Shown here piece by piece: positions 1 through 7,386 of a stretch of DNA of 64,000 nucleotides. Below the pieces are notes generated by a model. The model searched no databases. It was not told the DNA's origin and was given only the letters and a program-made list of their open reading frames with translations. Made by a program: the position numbers and the translations under genes. The first letter of the stretch is position 1; each line of letters begins with the position of its first letter. Source of the DNA: Marinobacter qingdaonensis (GTDB lineage: Bacteria > Pseudomonadota > Gammaproteobacteria > Pseudomonadales > Oleiphilaceae); the NCBI RefSeq assembly GCF_034555935.1, contig NZ_JAYDCJ010000003.1, positions 868,001 to 932,000 on the forward strand. Direction: 5' to 3'.

Positions 1-252
1 GCCGAGAATTGCCAGGTGCTGTTCGTGGGCAGTGCCAAGAGCCGGGATCTGCCGTCCATCACCCGCTACGCCGAAGAGCGTCGAATGCTCACCATCAGTG
101 AGATCCCCGAATTTGTCGACGAGGGCGGCATCATCGGTTACGTGAAGGAAGGCAACGTGATCCGGTTCGAGATCAATCTGCAGGCCGCCCAGCGCGCGGG
201 GCTGCAGATCAACTCCCGGTTGCTGGAGCTGGCCTTGAGGGTGATCCGATGA
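1..252 (+). CDS. YfiR family (DUF4154) protein, C-terminal part
   Basis: The reading frame is open from base 1 and ends at a TGA at 250-252, so only the last 83 residues of a gene that starts outside the window are present. The pattern (VLFVGSAK near the left edge, TISEIPEFVDEGGIIGYV, then RFEINLQAAQRAGLQINSRLLELA) is what I recognise as the C-terminal half of DUF4154/YfiR. YfiR proteins are periplasmic and in Pseudomonas repress the cyclase YfiN. Here the stop overlaps the start of a histidine kinase (ATGA at 249-252), so the two are translationally coupled and probably functionally paired. The N-terminal signal peptide cannot be seen. Confidence 0.85.
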   Translation, partial: AENCQVLFVGSAKSRDLPSITRYAEERRMLTISEIPEFVDEGGIIGYVKEGNVIRFEINLQAAQRAGLQINSRLLELALRVIR

Positions 253-1706
253 GCAATCGCTGGCGTTGGCAATACTGGCCACTGAAAGCCAAGCTCGTCT
301 TTTTGACCCTCTCAATCAGCACCCTGGGCATCCTGCTGGTGTGTACCAGTCTGATCGTGGTGGAAAACCGCACCTACGAGGAGCAGCTGGAATCGGAGCT
401 GATGGTGCTGTCGGGGATCCTGGCGGAACAGTCGGCCGCGGCGCTGCTGTTCGAAGACAGTCAGCAGCTTGCCACCATCATCTCGAGCCTGCGCAAGATC
501 GAAACCATCGAACAGGTCTGCGTGTACAACACGGCGGGCGATGTCATGGCGGAGCTGAACAGTGCCACCAGTGCCACCTGTCCCAATCTGGCAACCCCGC
601 CTGAAGTCGGGTTTGTCGGCGATTACTACCGCCTGCTGGAGCCGGTGACCCTGGACGGCGACACCGTGGGCCAGTTGTACCTCATGTCGCGACTGGAAGT
701 GCTGCGGGAGCACATCCGCACCTTCATTCTCATGGCCTTTACCATCGGCCTGACCATCCAGGTGGCCCTGGTCTGGGTGGCGTTCCGGCTCCAGCGCCTG
801 GTGTCCGAGCCGATTTCCGAACTGTCGTCCGCGGCCGAACAGATTGCCGTCAACCACGACTATTCCATCCGGGTGCCGGTCTATGGCAAGGACGAACTGG
901 GTCGACTGGGCAACGCCTTCAACGAAATGATCGGCACCATCGAGCACCAGAACCGGAAAATCCTGGCCAGTCGCGATGAGCTGGAACGCACCGTTGCGGA
1001 CCGAACCTCGGAGCTGAGCCTGGCCAACCGGGAGCTGGAAGCGTTCAGCTTTTCCGTCTCCCACGACCTGCGCCAGCCCCTTCGTGCCATCGAGGGCTTT
1101 GGTCAGGCCCTGGAGGAGGATTGCCGAGGCCAGCTGAACGACACCGGGCTGGATTACCTGTCGAGAATTCGCGCCGCCACCGTCCGGATGGGTGGCCTGA
1201 TTGACGGCCTGCTGGTGCTGTCCCGGGTCAGTCGTCAGGCCATGGAAATCCAGAAACACGACCTGAGCGCCATCCTTGAGGAAATTGTCGAGGAGCTCCA
1301 CGCCACCAGTGACGATCGGCCCACCGAGGTGACCATCCAGCCGGGTATTGAGGTGGTCGGCGATGGCCGGATGTTGCGCATTGCTTTCCAGAATTTGCTG
1401 GCCAATGCCTGGAAGTACTCCTCCAAGGCCGACATACGCAAGATTGATGTGTCAGCCTGTGAATCCCACGGCAGTATTACCGTGGCCATTCGCGACAATG
1501 GGGTGGGCTTCGACATGAAATATGTGGATAAGTTGTTCGTCGCCTTCAATCGTCTGCACACGCCCGCGGAGTTCAGTGGTACCGGGCTGGGGCTGGCGAC
1601 CGTGGACCGTGTGGTCCGCCGGCACTTCGGCGAGGTCTACGCCGAATCGTCAGTCGACAACGGAGCGTGCTTCTATGTAAAGTTCCCGGCCTCCGTGCAG
1701 AAGTAG
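249..1706 (+). CDS. Sensor histidine kinase with CHASE8-like periplasmic sensor and HAMP
   Basis: A 485-residue inner-membrane kinase. A first membrane segment lies at about residues 14-38, a periplasmic domain at 39-155 with the pattern typical of CHASE8 (SAAALLFEDSQQLATI), a second membrane segment at about 157-178, then HAMP, a coiled coil and HisKA with His272 (FSVSHDLRQPL). The ATPase domain shows an N-box near 382-390, DNGVGFD near 416 and GTGLGLA near 444. The DLRQPL form of the H-box resembles phytochrome-type kinases. It overlaps the YfiR-like gene by 4 bases and precedes two response regulators, which are its likely partners. YfiN proteins carry a similar periplasmic sensor, so this looks like a YfiR-controlled sensor wired to a kinase instead of directly to GGDEF; that link is inference. 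Confidence 0.93.
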   Translation: MSNRWRWQYWPLKAKLVFLTLSISTLGILLVCTSLIVVENRTYEEQLESELMVLSGILAEQSAAALLFEDSQQLATIISSLRKIETIEQVCVYNTAGDVMAELNSATSATCPNLATPPEVGFVGDYYRLLEPVTLDGDTVGQLYLMSRLEVLREHIRTFILMAFTIGLTIQVALVWVAFRLQRLVSEPISELSSAAEQIAVNHDYSIRVPVYGKDELGRLGNAFNEMIGTIEHQNRKILASRDELERTVADRTSELSLANRELEAFSFSVSHDLRQPLRAIEGFGQALEEDCRGQLNDTGLDYLSRIRAATVRMGGLIDGLLVLSRVSRQAMEIQKHDLSAILEEIVEELHATSDDRPTEVTIQPGIEVVGDGRMLRIAFQNLLANAWKYSSKADIRKIDVSACESHGSITVAIRDNGVGFDMKYVDKLFVAFNRLHTPAEFSGTGLGLATVDRVVRRHFGEVYAESSVDNGACFYVKFPASVQK

Positions 1707-1801
1707 AGGCCAGGGCTCTGGCGCGCTGCCGGCCAGTAAAATCAGGGCTATCCTGTGAAGGAAACCCCGCAATCGGGCAGTGAAAGGGAAGTGGAGCGTT
1801 T

Positions 1802-2263
1802 ATGGGAATGGAACACTATTCGATTCTGGTGGTTGAGGATAACCCGGACGATCAGATTCTGACGATGCGTGCGCTCCGGAACGCGAGCCCCGATAGCACC
1901 ATCATCCTGAAAGAGGATGGCCAGGCTGCACTGGACTTCCTGTTTGGCAATGACGCCAGCCCCCGCTCTGCGCAACTGGATTCCCTGGGTGTGATCCTCC
2001 TGGATTTCAAACTGCCGAAGGTGACCGGGCTCGAGGTCCTGCGCCGCATTCGGTCCTGCCCCGATACCGACTGGCTGCCGGTGGTGATGGTGACCTCCTC
2101 GGACGAACCCCAGGAATTGCGAGAGGCTTACCGGTTGGGGGCCAACAGCTTTGTTACCAAGCAGATTGACTATAGTAAGTTTAGCGAGCAAATGACTGTA
2201 CTCGCTCAATATTGGTTGACCGTGAATAAAGTTCCCATGGTCGGGGCTTCCCGGTCATTTTGA
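1802..2263 (+). CDS. Single-domain response regulator (Rcp1-like)
   Basis: A 153-residue CheY-type receiver with no output domain. The acidic pocket is VVEDNPDD near residues 10-17, the phosphoacceptor is Asp68 in ILLDFKLP, and the switch and lysine are in MVTSSDE and FVTKQID. The extended region between helix 2 and the phosphoacceptor strand and the LPVVMVTSS form are typical of Rcp1-type regulators that pair with phytochrome-like kinases, which fits the H-box of the kinase 95 bases upstream. A GGAAG lies just before the ATG. It probably takes phosphate from that kinase and may pass it on or act as a sink. Confidence 0.93.
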   Translation: MGMEHYSILVVEDNPDDQILTMRALRNASPDSTIILKEDGQAALDFLFGNDASPRSAQLDSLGVILLDFKLPKVTGLEVLRRIRSCPDTDWLPVVMVTSSDEPQELREAYRLGANSFVTKQIDYSKFSEQMTVLAQYWLTVNKVPMVGASRSF

Positions 2264-2270
2264 AAAGGTA

Positions 2271-3971
2271 GTGCTGGTGAGTAAAACGAATGGTCGCCTT
2301 CGATTGTTAATGGTAGAGGACTCAGAAGATGATGCCTTCTTCCTGCTGCGCGCGTTGAAGAAAGGTGGCATCGAACCTCATTACCAGATGGTGGCCAGCG
2401 AGAGCGCGATGGAGTCCGCGCTCATGGAAGAGACCTGGGATATTGTCATCACCGACCACAACCTGCCGGGGTTCACCTCGTTTCGGGTCCTGGAGCTGGC
2501 CCGCAAGCTGGCACCCGACCTGCCCGTGATCATCGTGTCCGGACTGATTGGTGAAGACGTCGCGGTAAGCGCCATGAAGGCGGGCGCCCAGGATTACATC
2601 ATGAAGGACAACCTGGCGCGCCTGATTCCCGCCATCCATCGGGAATTGCGGGAAGTGACCGTGCGACTGGCGAAAAAGCGGGCCGAATCCACCCTGGAGC
2701 ACATGGCGTACCACGACAGCCTGACCGATCTGGTCAACCGTCGTGAATTTGAGCGCCAGCTGAGCCAGGCCCTGCACGATTCCAGAAAGTCGGTCCGGGA
2801 GTGCGTCCTGCTGTACCTGGACCTGGACCAGTTCAAGATCATCAACGACACCTGCGGCCACATAGCCGGCGACGAGCTGTTGAAGCAACTGGCCAAGCTG
2901 CTGGGCCAGAACCTGCGTTCCGACGATACCCTGGCGCGCCTGGGGGGCGACGAATTCGGCATACTGCTGCGCGGCTGCGACGCCGCCGACGCCCGCAAGG
3001 TGGCCGAGTCCCTGTGCGAGGAGGTGCGCGAGTACCGCTTTGTCTGGGAAGACCGGCCCTTCGCGGTGTCCCTGAGCATCGGCATGGTCATTGTTGGCAG
3101 CGAGTACCAGACTGCCAGCGAACTGCTCAGCCACGCCGATCTGGCCTGTTACGCCGCCAAGGACCGGGGTCGTGACAATGTGCAGGTCTATGAAACCAGC
3201 GATCGGGACATGCAGCAGCGCCAGCGCGACATGCACTGGACCAGCCGTCTCCAGGGCGCGTTGCAGACCAACGACTTTTTCCTGTGCCACCAGGAGATGG
3301 TGGCGCTGCAGGAGTCCAGCGCCGACGGTTTCCGCACTGAATTTCTGGTCCGGCTGCGGGAGGGCGACGACGTTGTTCCGCCAGGCGCCTTCATTCCGGC
3401 CGCGGAACGCTTTGGCCTCATGCCCCGGATTGATCGCAAGGTCATCGAGCTGGCGTTTGACTACCTGGATCGCAGCGGCCTTGGCCGGGAGTCCTCGGGC
3501 ACCTTCTTCATCAACCTGTCCGGTGGTTCCCTGAGCGACGGCGAGCTGTTCAGTTTCATCCGGGCCAAGGTCAAGGAATTCTCGATCCTGCCTAATCGCA
3601 TCTGTTTCGAAATCACCGAGACCTCCGCCATTGCCAACCTGAGCGACACCATCGGATTCGTCGAGCGGGCGCGGAACGAGGGCTTCAAATTCGCCCTCGA
3701 TGATTTCGGCTCGGGCATGAGCTCGTTTTCGTACCTGAAAGCGCTGCCCATTGATTACCTGAAAGTCGACGGCGGGTTCATCCGGAATCTGCTCGAAGAC
3801 CCCATCGACATGGGAATTGTCGATGCCTGCAATCGCATCGGCCATGCGGCCGGCCTGAAAACCATTGCCGAGTTTGTGGAAAACGACGAGGTCAAAGAGT
3901 GCCTCCGGAAACTCGGTTTTGACTACGCCCAAGGTTATGGCATTGCCAAACCCGTCCCTTTGAACCAATAA
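2271..3971 (+). CDS. Response regulator with GGDEF and EAL domains (cyclic-di-GMP turnover)
   Basis: A 566-residue cytoplasmic protein that begins with GTG 7 bases after the preceding receiver gene. Receiver at residues 10-125 with Asp62 (VITDHNLPG). GGDEF domain with an intact GGDEF at 225-229 and an RxxD inhibitory site (RSDD) five residues before it. C-terminal EAL domain: the signature reads EFL instead of EAL, but the catalytic glutamate is kept, as are the FINLSG asparagine, the EITET acidic pair, DDFGSG, and the downstream lysine, glutamate and glutamine motifs. Both making and breaking cyclic-di-GMP are therefore possible. Phosphorylation by the upstream CHASE8 kinase is the likely control. 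Confidence 0.93.
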   Translation: MLVSKTNGRLRLLMVEDSEDDAFFLLRALKKGGIEPHYQMVASESAMESALMEETWDIVITDHNLPGFTSFRVLELARKLAPDLPVIIVSGLIGEDVAVSAMKAGAQDYIMKDNLARLIPAIHRELREVTVRLAKKRAESTLEHMAYHDSLTDLVNRREFERQLSQALHDSRKSVRECVLLYLDLDQFKIINDTCGHIAGDELLKQLAKLLGQNLRSDDTLARLGGDEFGILLRGCDAADARKVAESLCEEVREYRFVWEDRPFAVSLSIGMVIVGSEYQTASELLSHADLACYAAKDRGRDNVQVYETSDRDMQQRQRDMHWTSRLQGALQTNDFFLCHQEMVALQESSADGFRTEFLVRLREGDDVVPPGAFIPAAERFGLMPRIDRKVIELAFDYLDRSGLGRESSGTFFINLSGGSLSDGELFSFIRAKVKEFSILPNRICFEITETSAIANLSDTIGFVERARNEGFKFALDDFGSGMSSFSYLKALPIDYLKVDGGFIRNLLEDPIDMGIVDACNRIGHAAGLKTIAEFVENDEVKECLRKLGFDYAQGYGIAKPVPLNQ

Positions 3972-3989
3972 CGCAGACCGAACAGGTGA

Positions 3990-5750
3990 GTGTCGTCTGC
4001 AGCGACAACCGGTGGTACCTATCCAATGCTTGAGTGCGGTGATCTGATTCTGCGATACCTGGAGCGTATGGGGGTCCGTTATGTGTTCGGCGTGCCCGGC
4101 GGAAGCATTGAGCCCCTCTACAACGCGCTGGCCCGGAGCGAGCGCCGTGGCGGAATCCGCGCGGTCCTTGCCCGCCATGAGACCGGTGCCGCCTTCATGG
4201 CTGATGGCTACGCCCGCGAAACGGGCCTGATTGGCGTCTGTTGCGCCACCGCCGGGCCGGGAGCGACCAATCTGCTCACGGGGGTCGCCAACGCCTACGC
4301 TGACAATGTGCCTATGTTGGTCATTACGGCGCAGACCTCGCTCAACCGCTTCGGCCAGGGTGCGTTCCAGGAATCATCCTGCACCGGCGTCAACACCATG
4401 GACATGTTCGCCAGCTGCACCCGCTACAACACCTTCGTCTCGCACCCTGAACAACTGGAAACCAAGCTGCTGCACGCCTTCAGCCACGCGCTCGGCCAGC
4501 AGCCCGGCCCAGTGCATCTTTCCATTCCGCTCGACGTCATGCGCCACGAGGTCGAGGACTCCTCCTACAGCCCGTTCCGAAAGCCTTTTGTGCCCAATGA
4601 CGTGATACCCGACCCGGTCACGGTCCAGAGCGTGGTGGACGACCTTGCTGACATCAAGCAAGCGACTATCGTGCTGGGTGAAGACGCGGCAGACTCGGCC
4701 GATCAGTGGGTCCAGCTGGCCGAGCTCAGGGGCTGGAACCTGGTCACCACGCCCCGGGCCAAGGGACTGGTGAACAGCTTTCACCCGCAGAACCGGGGAG
4801 TGTTCGGGTTTGCCGGTCACCAATCGGCCACAGAGGCGGTAGGGCCCCAGGACGCGGAACGGGTCATCACGGTTGGTGCGGCCCTGGATGAGGTGTCCAC
4901 GGCCGGCTGGAGTCCCGATGGCCTGCTGTCCGAACGCCTGATTCACCTGTCGAGGAACCCGGGGCACCTGGTTCGCGCCATCATGGCCGGTCACGCGGTG
5001 TTGGGCGATCCTCGAAGTGTCGCCGACCAACTGCTGGCCGCCGCCCGGAAAACGGGGCTCCCGGCTCCGGCTCTCAAGGCGCATGGCAGTGATGGCGTGC
5101 CGGATTTCGTCGGCGGGAACTTCCGGGAGGGGTGTTTTGCGACGTCCGGGCCGATCAAGCCCCAGGCGCTGATGACCTACCTGAGCAGGGTCTGTCCCGA
5201 ACAGACGCGGGCCCTGTTTGATACCGGGAATAGCTTTTTGTGGGGCATTCACCACTGGAATGTCGGGCGACCCGAGCAGCCCCTGTGTTCGAAGAACCTG
5301 TTCAACATCGGCATCGGATTCGCCGCCATGGGCTGGGCCATCGGCGCCTCGGTGGGTATGGCCCTGGCCGACGACAGCGTGCCGGTGGTCTGCGTGACCG
5401 GCGATGGCAGCTACCTGATGTCCGGCCAGGAGTTGGCGACGGCGTCCCAGGAGAACTGCAACGTGCTCATGGTGGTGCTGAACGACTCGTCACTGGGCAT
5501 GATTCGGCACGGTCAGGCGCTTGGCGGCGCCGAACAGATTGCCAACGAACTGCCCTCGATCAATTACGCGATGATGGCGGAAGCCCTGGGTGTGGAGACC
5601 TACCGGGTCAGCACCCTGGAAGAACTCCATCGGCTTGATCTGGCCTCGATATTGGCCCGCCCGGGCCCCTGCCTGCTCGATATCCTGGTGGACGGGAATG
5701 AGGTGCCGCCAATGGGCGTCCGAATGAAAGTACTCAACGAAACAAAATAA
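3990..5750 (+). CDS. Thiamine-diphosphate-dependent enzyme, acetolactate-synthase-like
   Basis: A 586-residue protein with the three-domain layout of the acetolactate synthase/benzoylformate decarboxylase superfamily. The N-terminal pyrimidine-binding domain has FGVPGGSIEPL and the activating Glu64 (RHETGAAFMADGYAR). The C-terminal diphosphate-binding domain has GDGSYLMSGQE near residue 470 followed by the Asn at about the expected spacing (VVLNDSSLG). GTG at 3990 is used; ATG at 4026 is an alternative that keeps the whole fold. The gene is followed after 11 bases by two citrate-synthase-like genes, with no acetolactate synthase small subunit, so branched-chain amino acid synthesis is unlikely. 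Substrate unknown. It looks catalytically competent for thiamine-diphosphate chemistry. Confidence 0.85.
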   Translation: MSSAATTGGTYPMLECGDLILRYLERMGVRYVFGVPGGSIEPLYNALARSERRGGIRAVLARHETGAAFMADGYARETGLIGVCCATAGPGATNLLTGVANAYADNVPMLVITAQTSLNRFGQGAFQESSCTGVNTMDMFASCTRYNTFVSHPEQLETKLLHAFSHALGQQPGPVHLSIPLDVMRHEVEDSSYSPFRKPFVPNDVIPDPVTVQSVVDDLADIKQATIVLGEDAADSADQWVQLAELRGWNLVTTPRAKGLVNSFHPQNRGVFGFAGHQSATEAVGPQDAERVITVGAALDEVSTAGWSPDGLLSERLIHLSRNPGHLVRAIMAGHAVLGDPRSVADQLLAAARKTGLPAPALKAHGSDGVPDFVGGNFREGCFATSGPIKPQALMTYLSRVCPEQTRALFDTGNSFLWGIHHWNVGRPEQPLCSKNLFNIGIGFAAMGWAIGASVGMALADDSVPVVCVTGDGSYLMSGQELATASQENCNVLMVVLNDSSLGMIRHGQALGGAEQIANELPSINYAMMAEALGVETYRVSTLEELHRLDLASILARPGPCLLDILVDGNEVPPMGVRMKVLNETK

Positions 5751-5761
5751 GCGGACTCAAC

Positions 5762-6592
5762 ATGACGACCGAGTATCAGTATTACTCCTACATCTGGCAG
5801 GAAGAACCCGAGCCTGCCAACCCTTTCGCGGCCCGCGCCTGTTATTGCCGTGGCTACGACGTCTACGGCGACGTCATCCCGAACGCCGGCTGGTTCGACT
5901 ACCTGCTGCTGCTGTTCAAGGGCGAGCGACCTGCCAAGAGTGACACCGCCTTGCTGGAGAAGCTGGCCATGGTGCTGGCCAACGTCGGTCCGCGTGAGGC
6001 CAGTATTCGAGCCGCCATGAACGGCGGTGTTGCCGGGACCAACCACAGCTCGGCACTGATGGCCGCGCTGGCGGTGGGCGGCGGCCAGTACGGCGGGTCC
6101 CAGGAGCTTTCCATCTGCATCAAGCTCTGGGGCGAGTGCCGGTTTGATCTGGAGAGCTGGCGCAACCGGTTGCTGAATCCCGATGACGACGAGCGCGCGG
6201 ATATCTGGTTGCCGATGGAGCACGCTCCCGGCTTTGATCCAAACGGCGACGTAACCCCGACTCCGATCCTGCAGTCCCTCGATTTGCTTTCGGCCTTGGC
6301 GCCCGCTGACGGGGCGCTGGCCTGGCTCAAGCAGAACCGGGAGGCCCTGGAGCAGCATGTGGGCTACCCGCTGGCGATGAGTGGGCTGGCGGCAGCGGCC
6401 ATGGTTGACCTGGGCCTGAACGAAGACCAGGGCAACATGCTGTACTTGTTCCTGAGACTCCCGGGCGCGGCCGTGCACGCACTGGAGCAGAAGCAGATGG
6501 GTTGGAAGAAGTTTCCTTTTTACGGCCCGGCCATTGAACTCGACGAGAGCGCAACTGACAGCGGCAACGGCCAGGAGGCAACCAACCAATGA
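5762..6592 (+). CDS. Citrate-synthase-fold protein A, catalytic residues apparently missing
   Basis: A 276-residue protein whose pattern follows the second half of citrate synthases (Pfam Citrate_synt, often labelled citryl-CoA lyase): SSALMAALAVGGGQYGGSQE aligns with the GPxHGGANE loop and AMSGLAAAAMVDLGL with NVDFYSGIILKAMGI. In that hand alignment the first catalytic histidine is Tyr110, the GFGHR loop is not recognisable (nearest text is GFDPNGD), and the catalytic aspartate is absent. It is shorter than ordinary citrate synthases (about 370-430 residues). It starts 11 bases after the thiamine enzyme and overlaps protein B by ATGA, so the two probably form a hetero-oligomer. A CoA-thioester or acyl-binding role is possible but unproven. 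Confidence 0.75.
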   Translation: MTTEYQYYSYIWQEEPEPANPFAARACYCRGYDVYGDVIPNAGWFDYLLLLFKGERPAKSDTALLEKLAMVLANVGPREASIRAAMNGGVAGTNHSSALMAALAVGGGQYGGSQELSICIKLWGECRFDLESWRNRLLNPDDDERADIWLPMEHAPGFDPNGDVTPTPILQSLDLLSALAPADGALAWLKQNREALEQHVGYPLAMSGLAAAAMVDLGLNEDQGNMLYLFLRLPGAAVHALEQKQMGWKKFPFYGPAIELDESATDSGNGQEATNQ

Positions 6593-7386
6593 GCCACAAG
6601 CGACTGCTGGAAACCGAGAAACACTGGCTCACCCGTAAGGGCAAAGCCTACCTGACCGACCGGGTGGTCGTGCACGGCAAAGACCTGCACCACGAGCTTG
6701 GAGACTACGACTGGATCCACCTGTACCTCTACGTGATCCTGGGGCGTGACCCGGGGGTCAACGTGGCCAAGCTGCTTAATTCGTTCTGGGTGTCCACCAG
6801 CTATCCGGACGCCTCGATCTGGCCGAACCACGTCACGGCCCTGGCCGGCACGGTGCGCTCCACCGCGTCGCTGTCACTGATGGCGGGTATGAGTGTCTCC
6901 GAGGCCTCCATCTACGGTCGTCGGCCGGAAGTCCGGGCCCTGGATTTCTTCAGGCGCGCGGCCAAGCACTGCGACGCGGGTGGCGATCTGGTGGAATTCA
7001 TCGACGCGGAGAAGGCGGCCGGGCGCACCTTGTACGGCTATGGCCGCCCCCTGGCGCCAACCGACGAGCGCATTCCCTATACCCTGGCCAAGGCCAAGGA
7101 GTTTGGCCTGGACGGCGGCCGCCATCTGAAAATGGCGTTGGACATGCACGCCTACCTGAACGAGAAGTACGGCTATTCGATGAACGTGGCTGCAGTGCAT
7201 GCCGCGCTGGTGGCCGACATCGGGCTGAGCTGTCAGGATTACCAGACGTTCCTGACCCCGGTGTTCGTCACCGGCATGGCGCCCTGTTACCAGGATGCCC
7301 GGGACCGGCCCGTGGGCAGCTTTTTCCCGGTGCGCTGCACCAACATCGTCTACGATGGGCCGGCTAGGCGTAAGTGGGGCGACTAA
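6589..7386 (+). CDS. Citrate-synthase-fold protein B, catalytic residues apparently missing
   Basis: A 265-residue paralogue of the preceding protein. HVTALAGTVRSTASLSLMAG followed by SIYGRRPE aligns with the citrate synthase segment ending in GPLHGGANE, putting Tyr109 at the first catalytic histidine. GYGRPLAPTDER at about residues 150-161 aligns with GFGHRVYKNYDPR, putting Arg153 at the second histidine. MNVAAVHAAL at about 198-207 aligns with NVDFYSGIIL, putting Ala201 at the catalytic aspartate. The structural glycines and the C-terminal FTPVF...YDGP pattern are kept. It overlaps gene A by 4 bases and its stop overlaps the stop of the convergent TonB receptor gene. It ends the operon. Confidence 0.75.
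   Translation: MSHKRLLETEKHWLTRKGKAYLTDRVVVHGKDLHHELGDYDWIHLYLYVILGRDPGVNVAKLLNSFWVSTSYPDASIWPNHVTALAGTVRSTASLSLMAGMSVSEASIYGRRPEVRALDFFRRAAKHCDAGGDLVEFIDAEKAAGRTLYGYGRPLAPTDERIPYTLAKAKEFGLDGGRHLKMALDMHAYLNEKYGYSMNVAAVHAALVADIGLSCQDYQTFLTPVFVTGMAPCYQDARDRPVGSFFPVRCTNIVYDGPARRKWGD

Noticed and set aside
2322-4178. 618-codon minus-strand frame
   Set aside because: Antisense to the REC-GGDEF-EAL gene with all its motifs; no domain or ribosome binding site of its own.
3990-5750. Acetolactate synthase for branched-chain amino acids (ilvB/ilvI)
   Set aside because: No regulatory subunit or ilv genes are nearby, and the operon partners are citrate-synthase-fold proteins instead.
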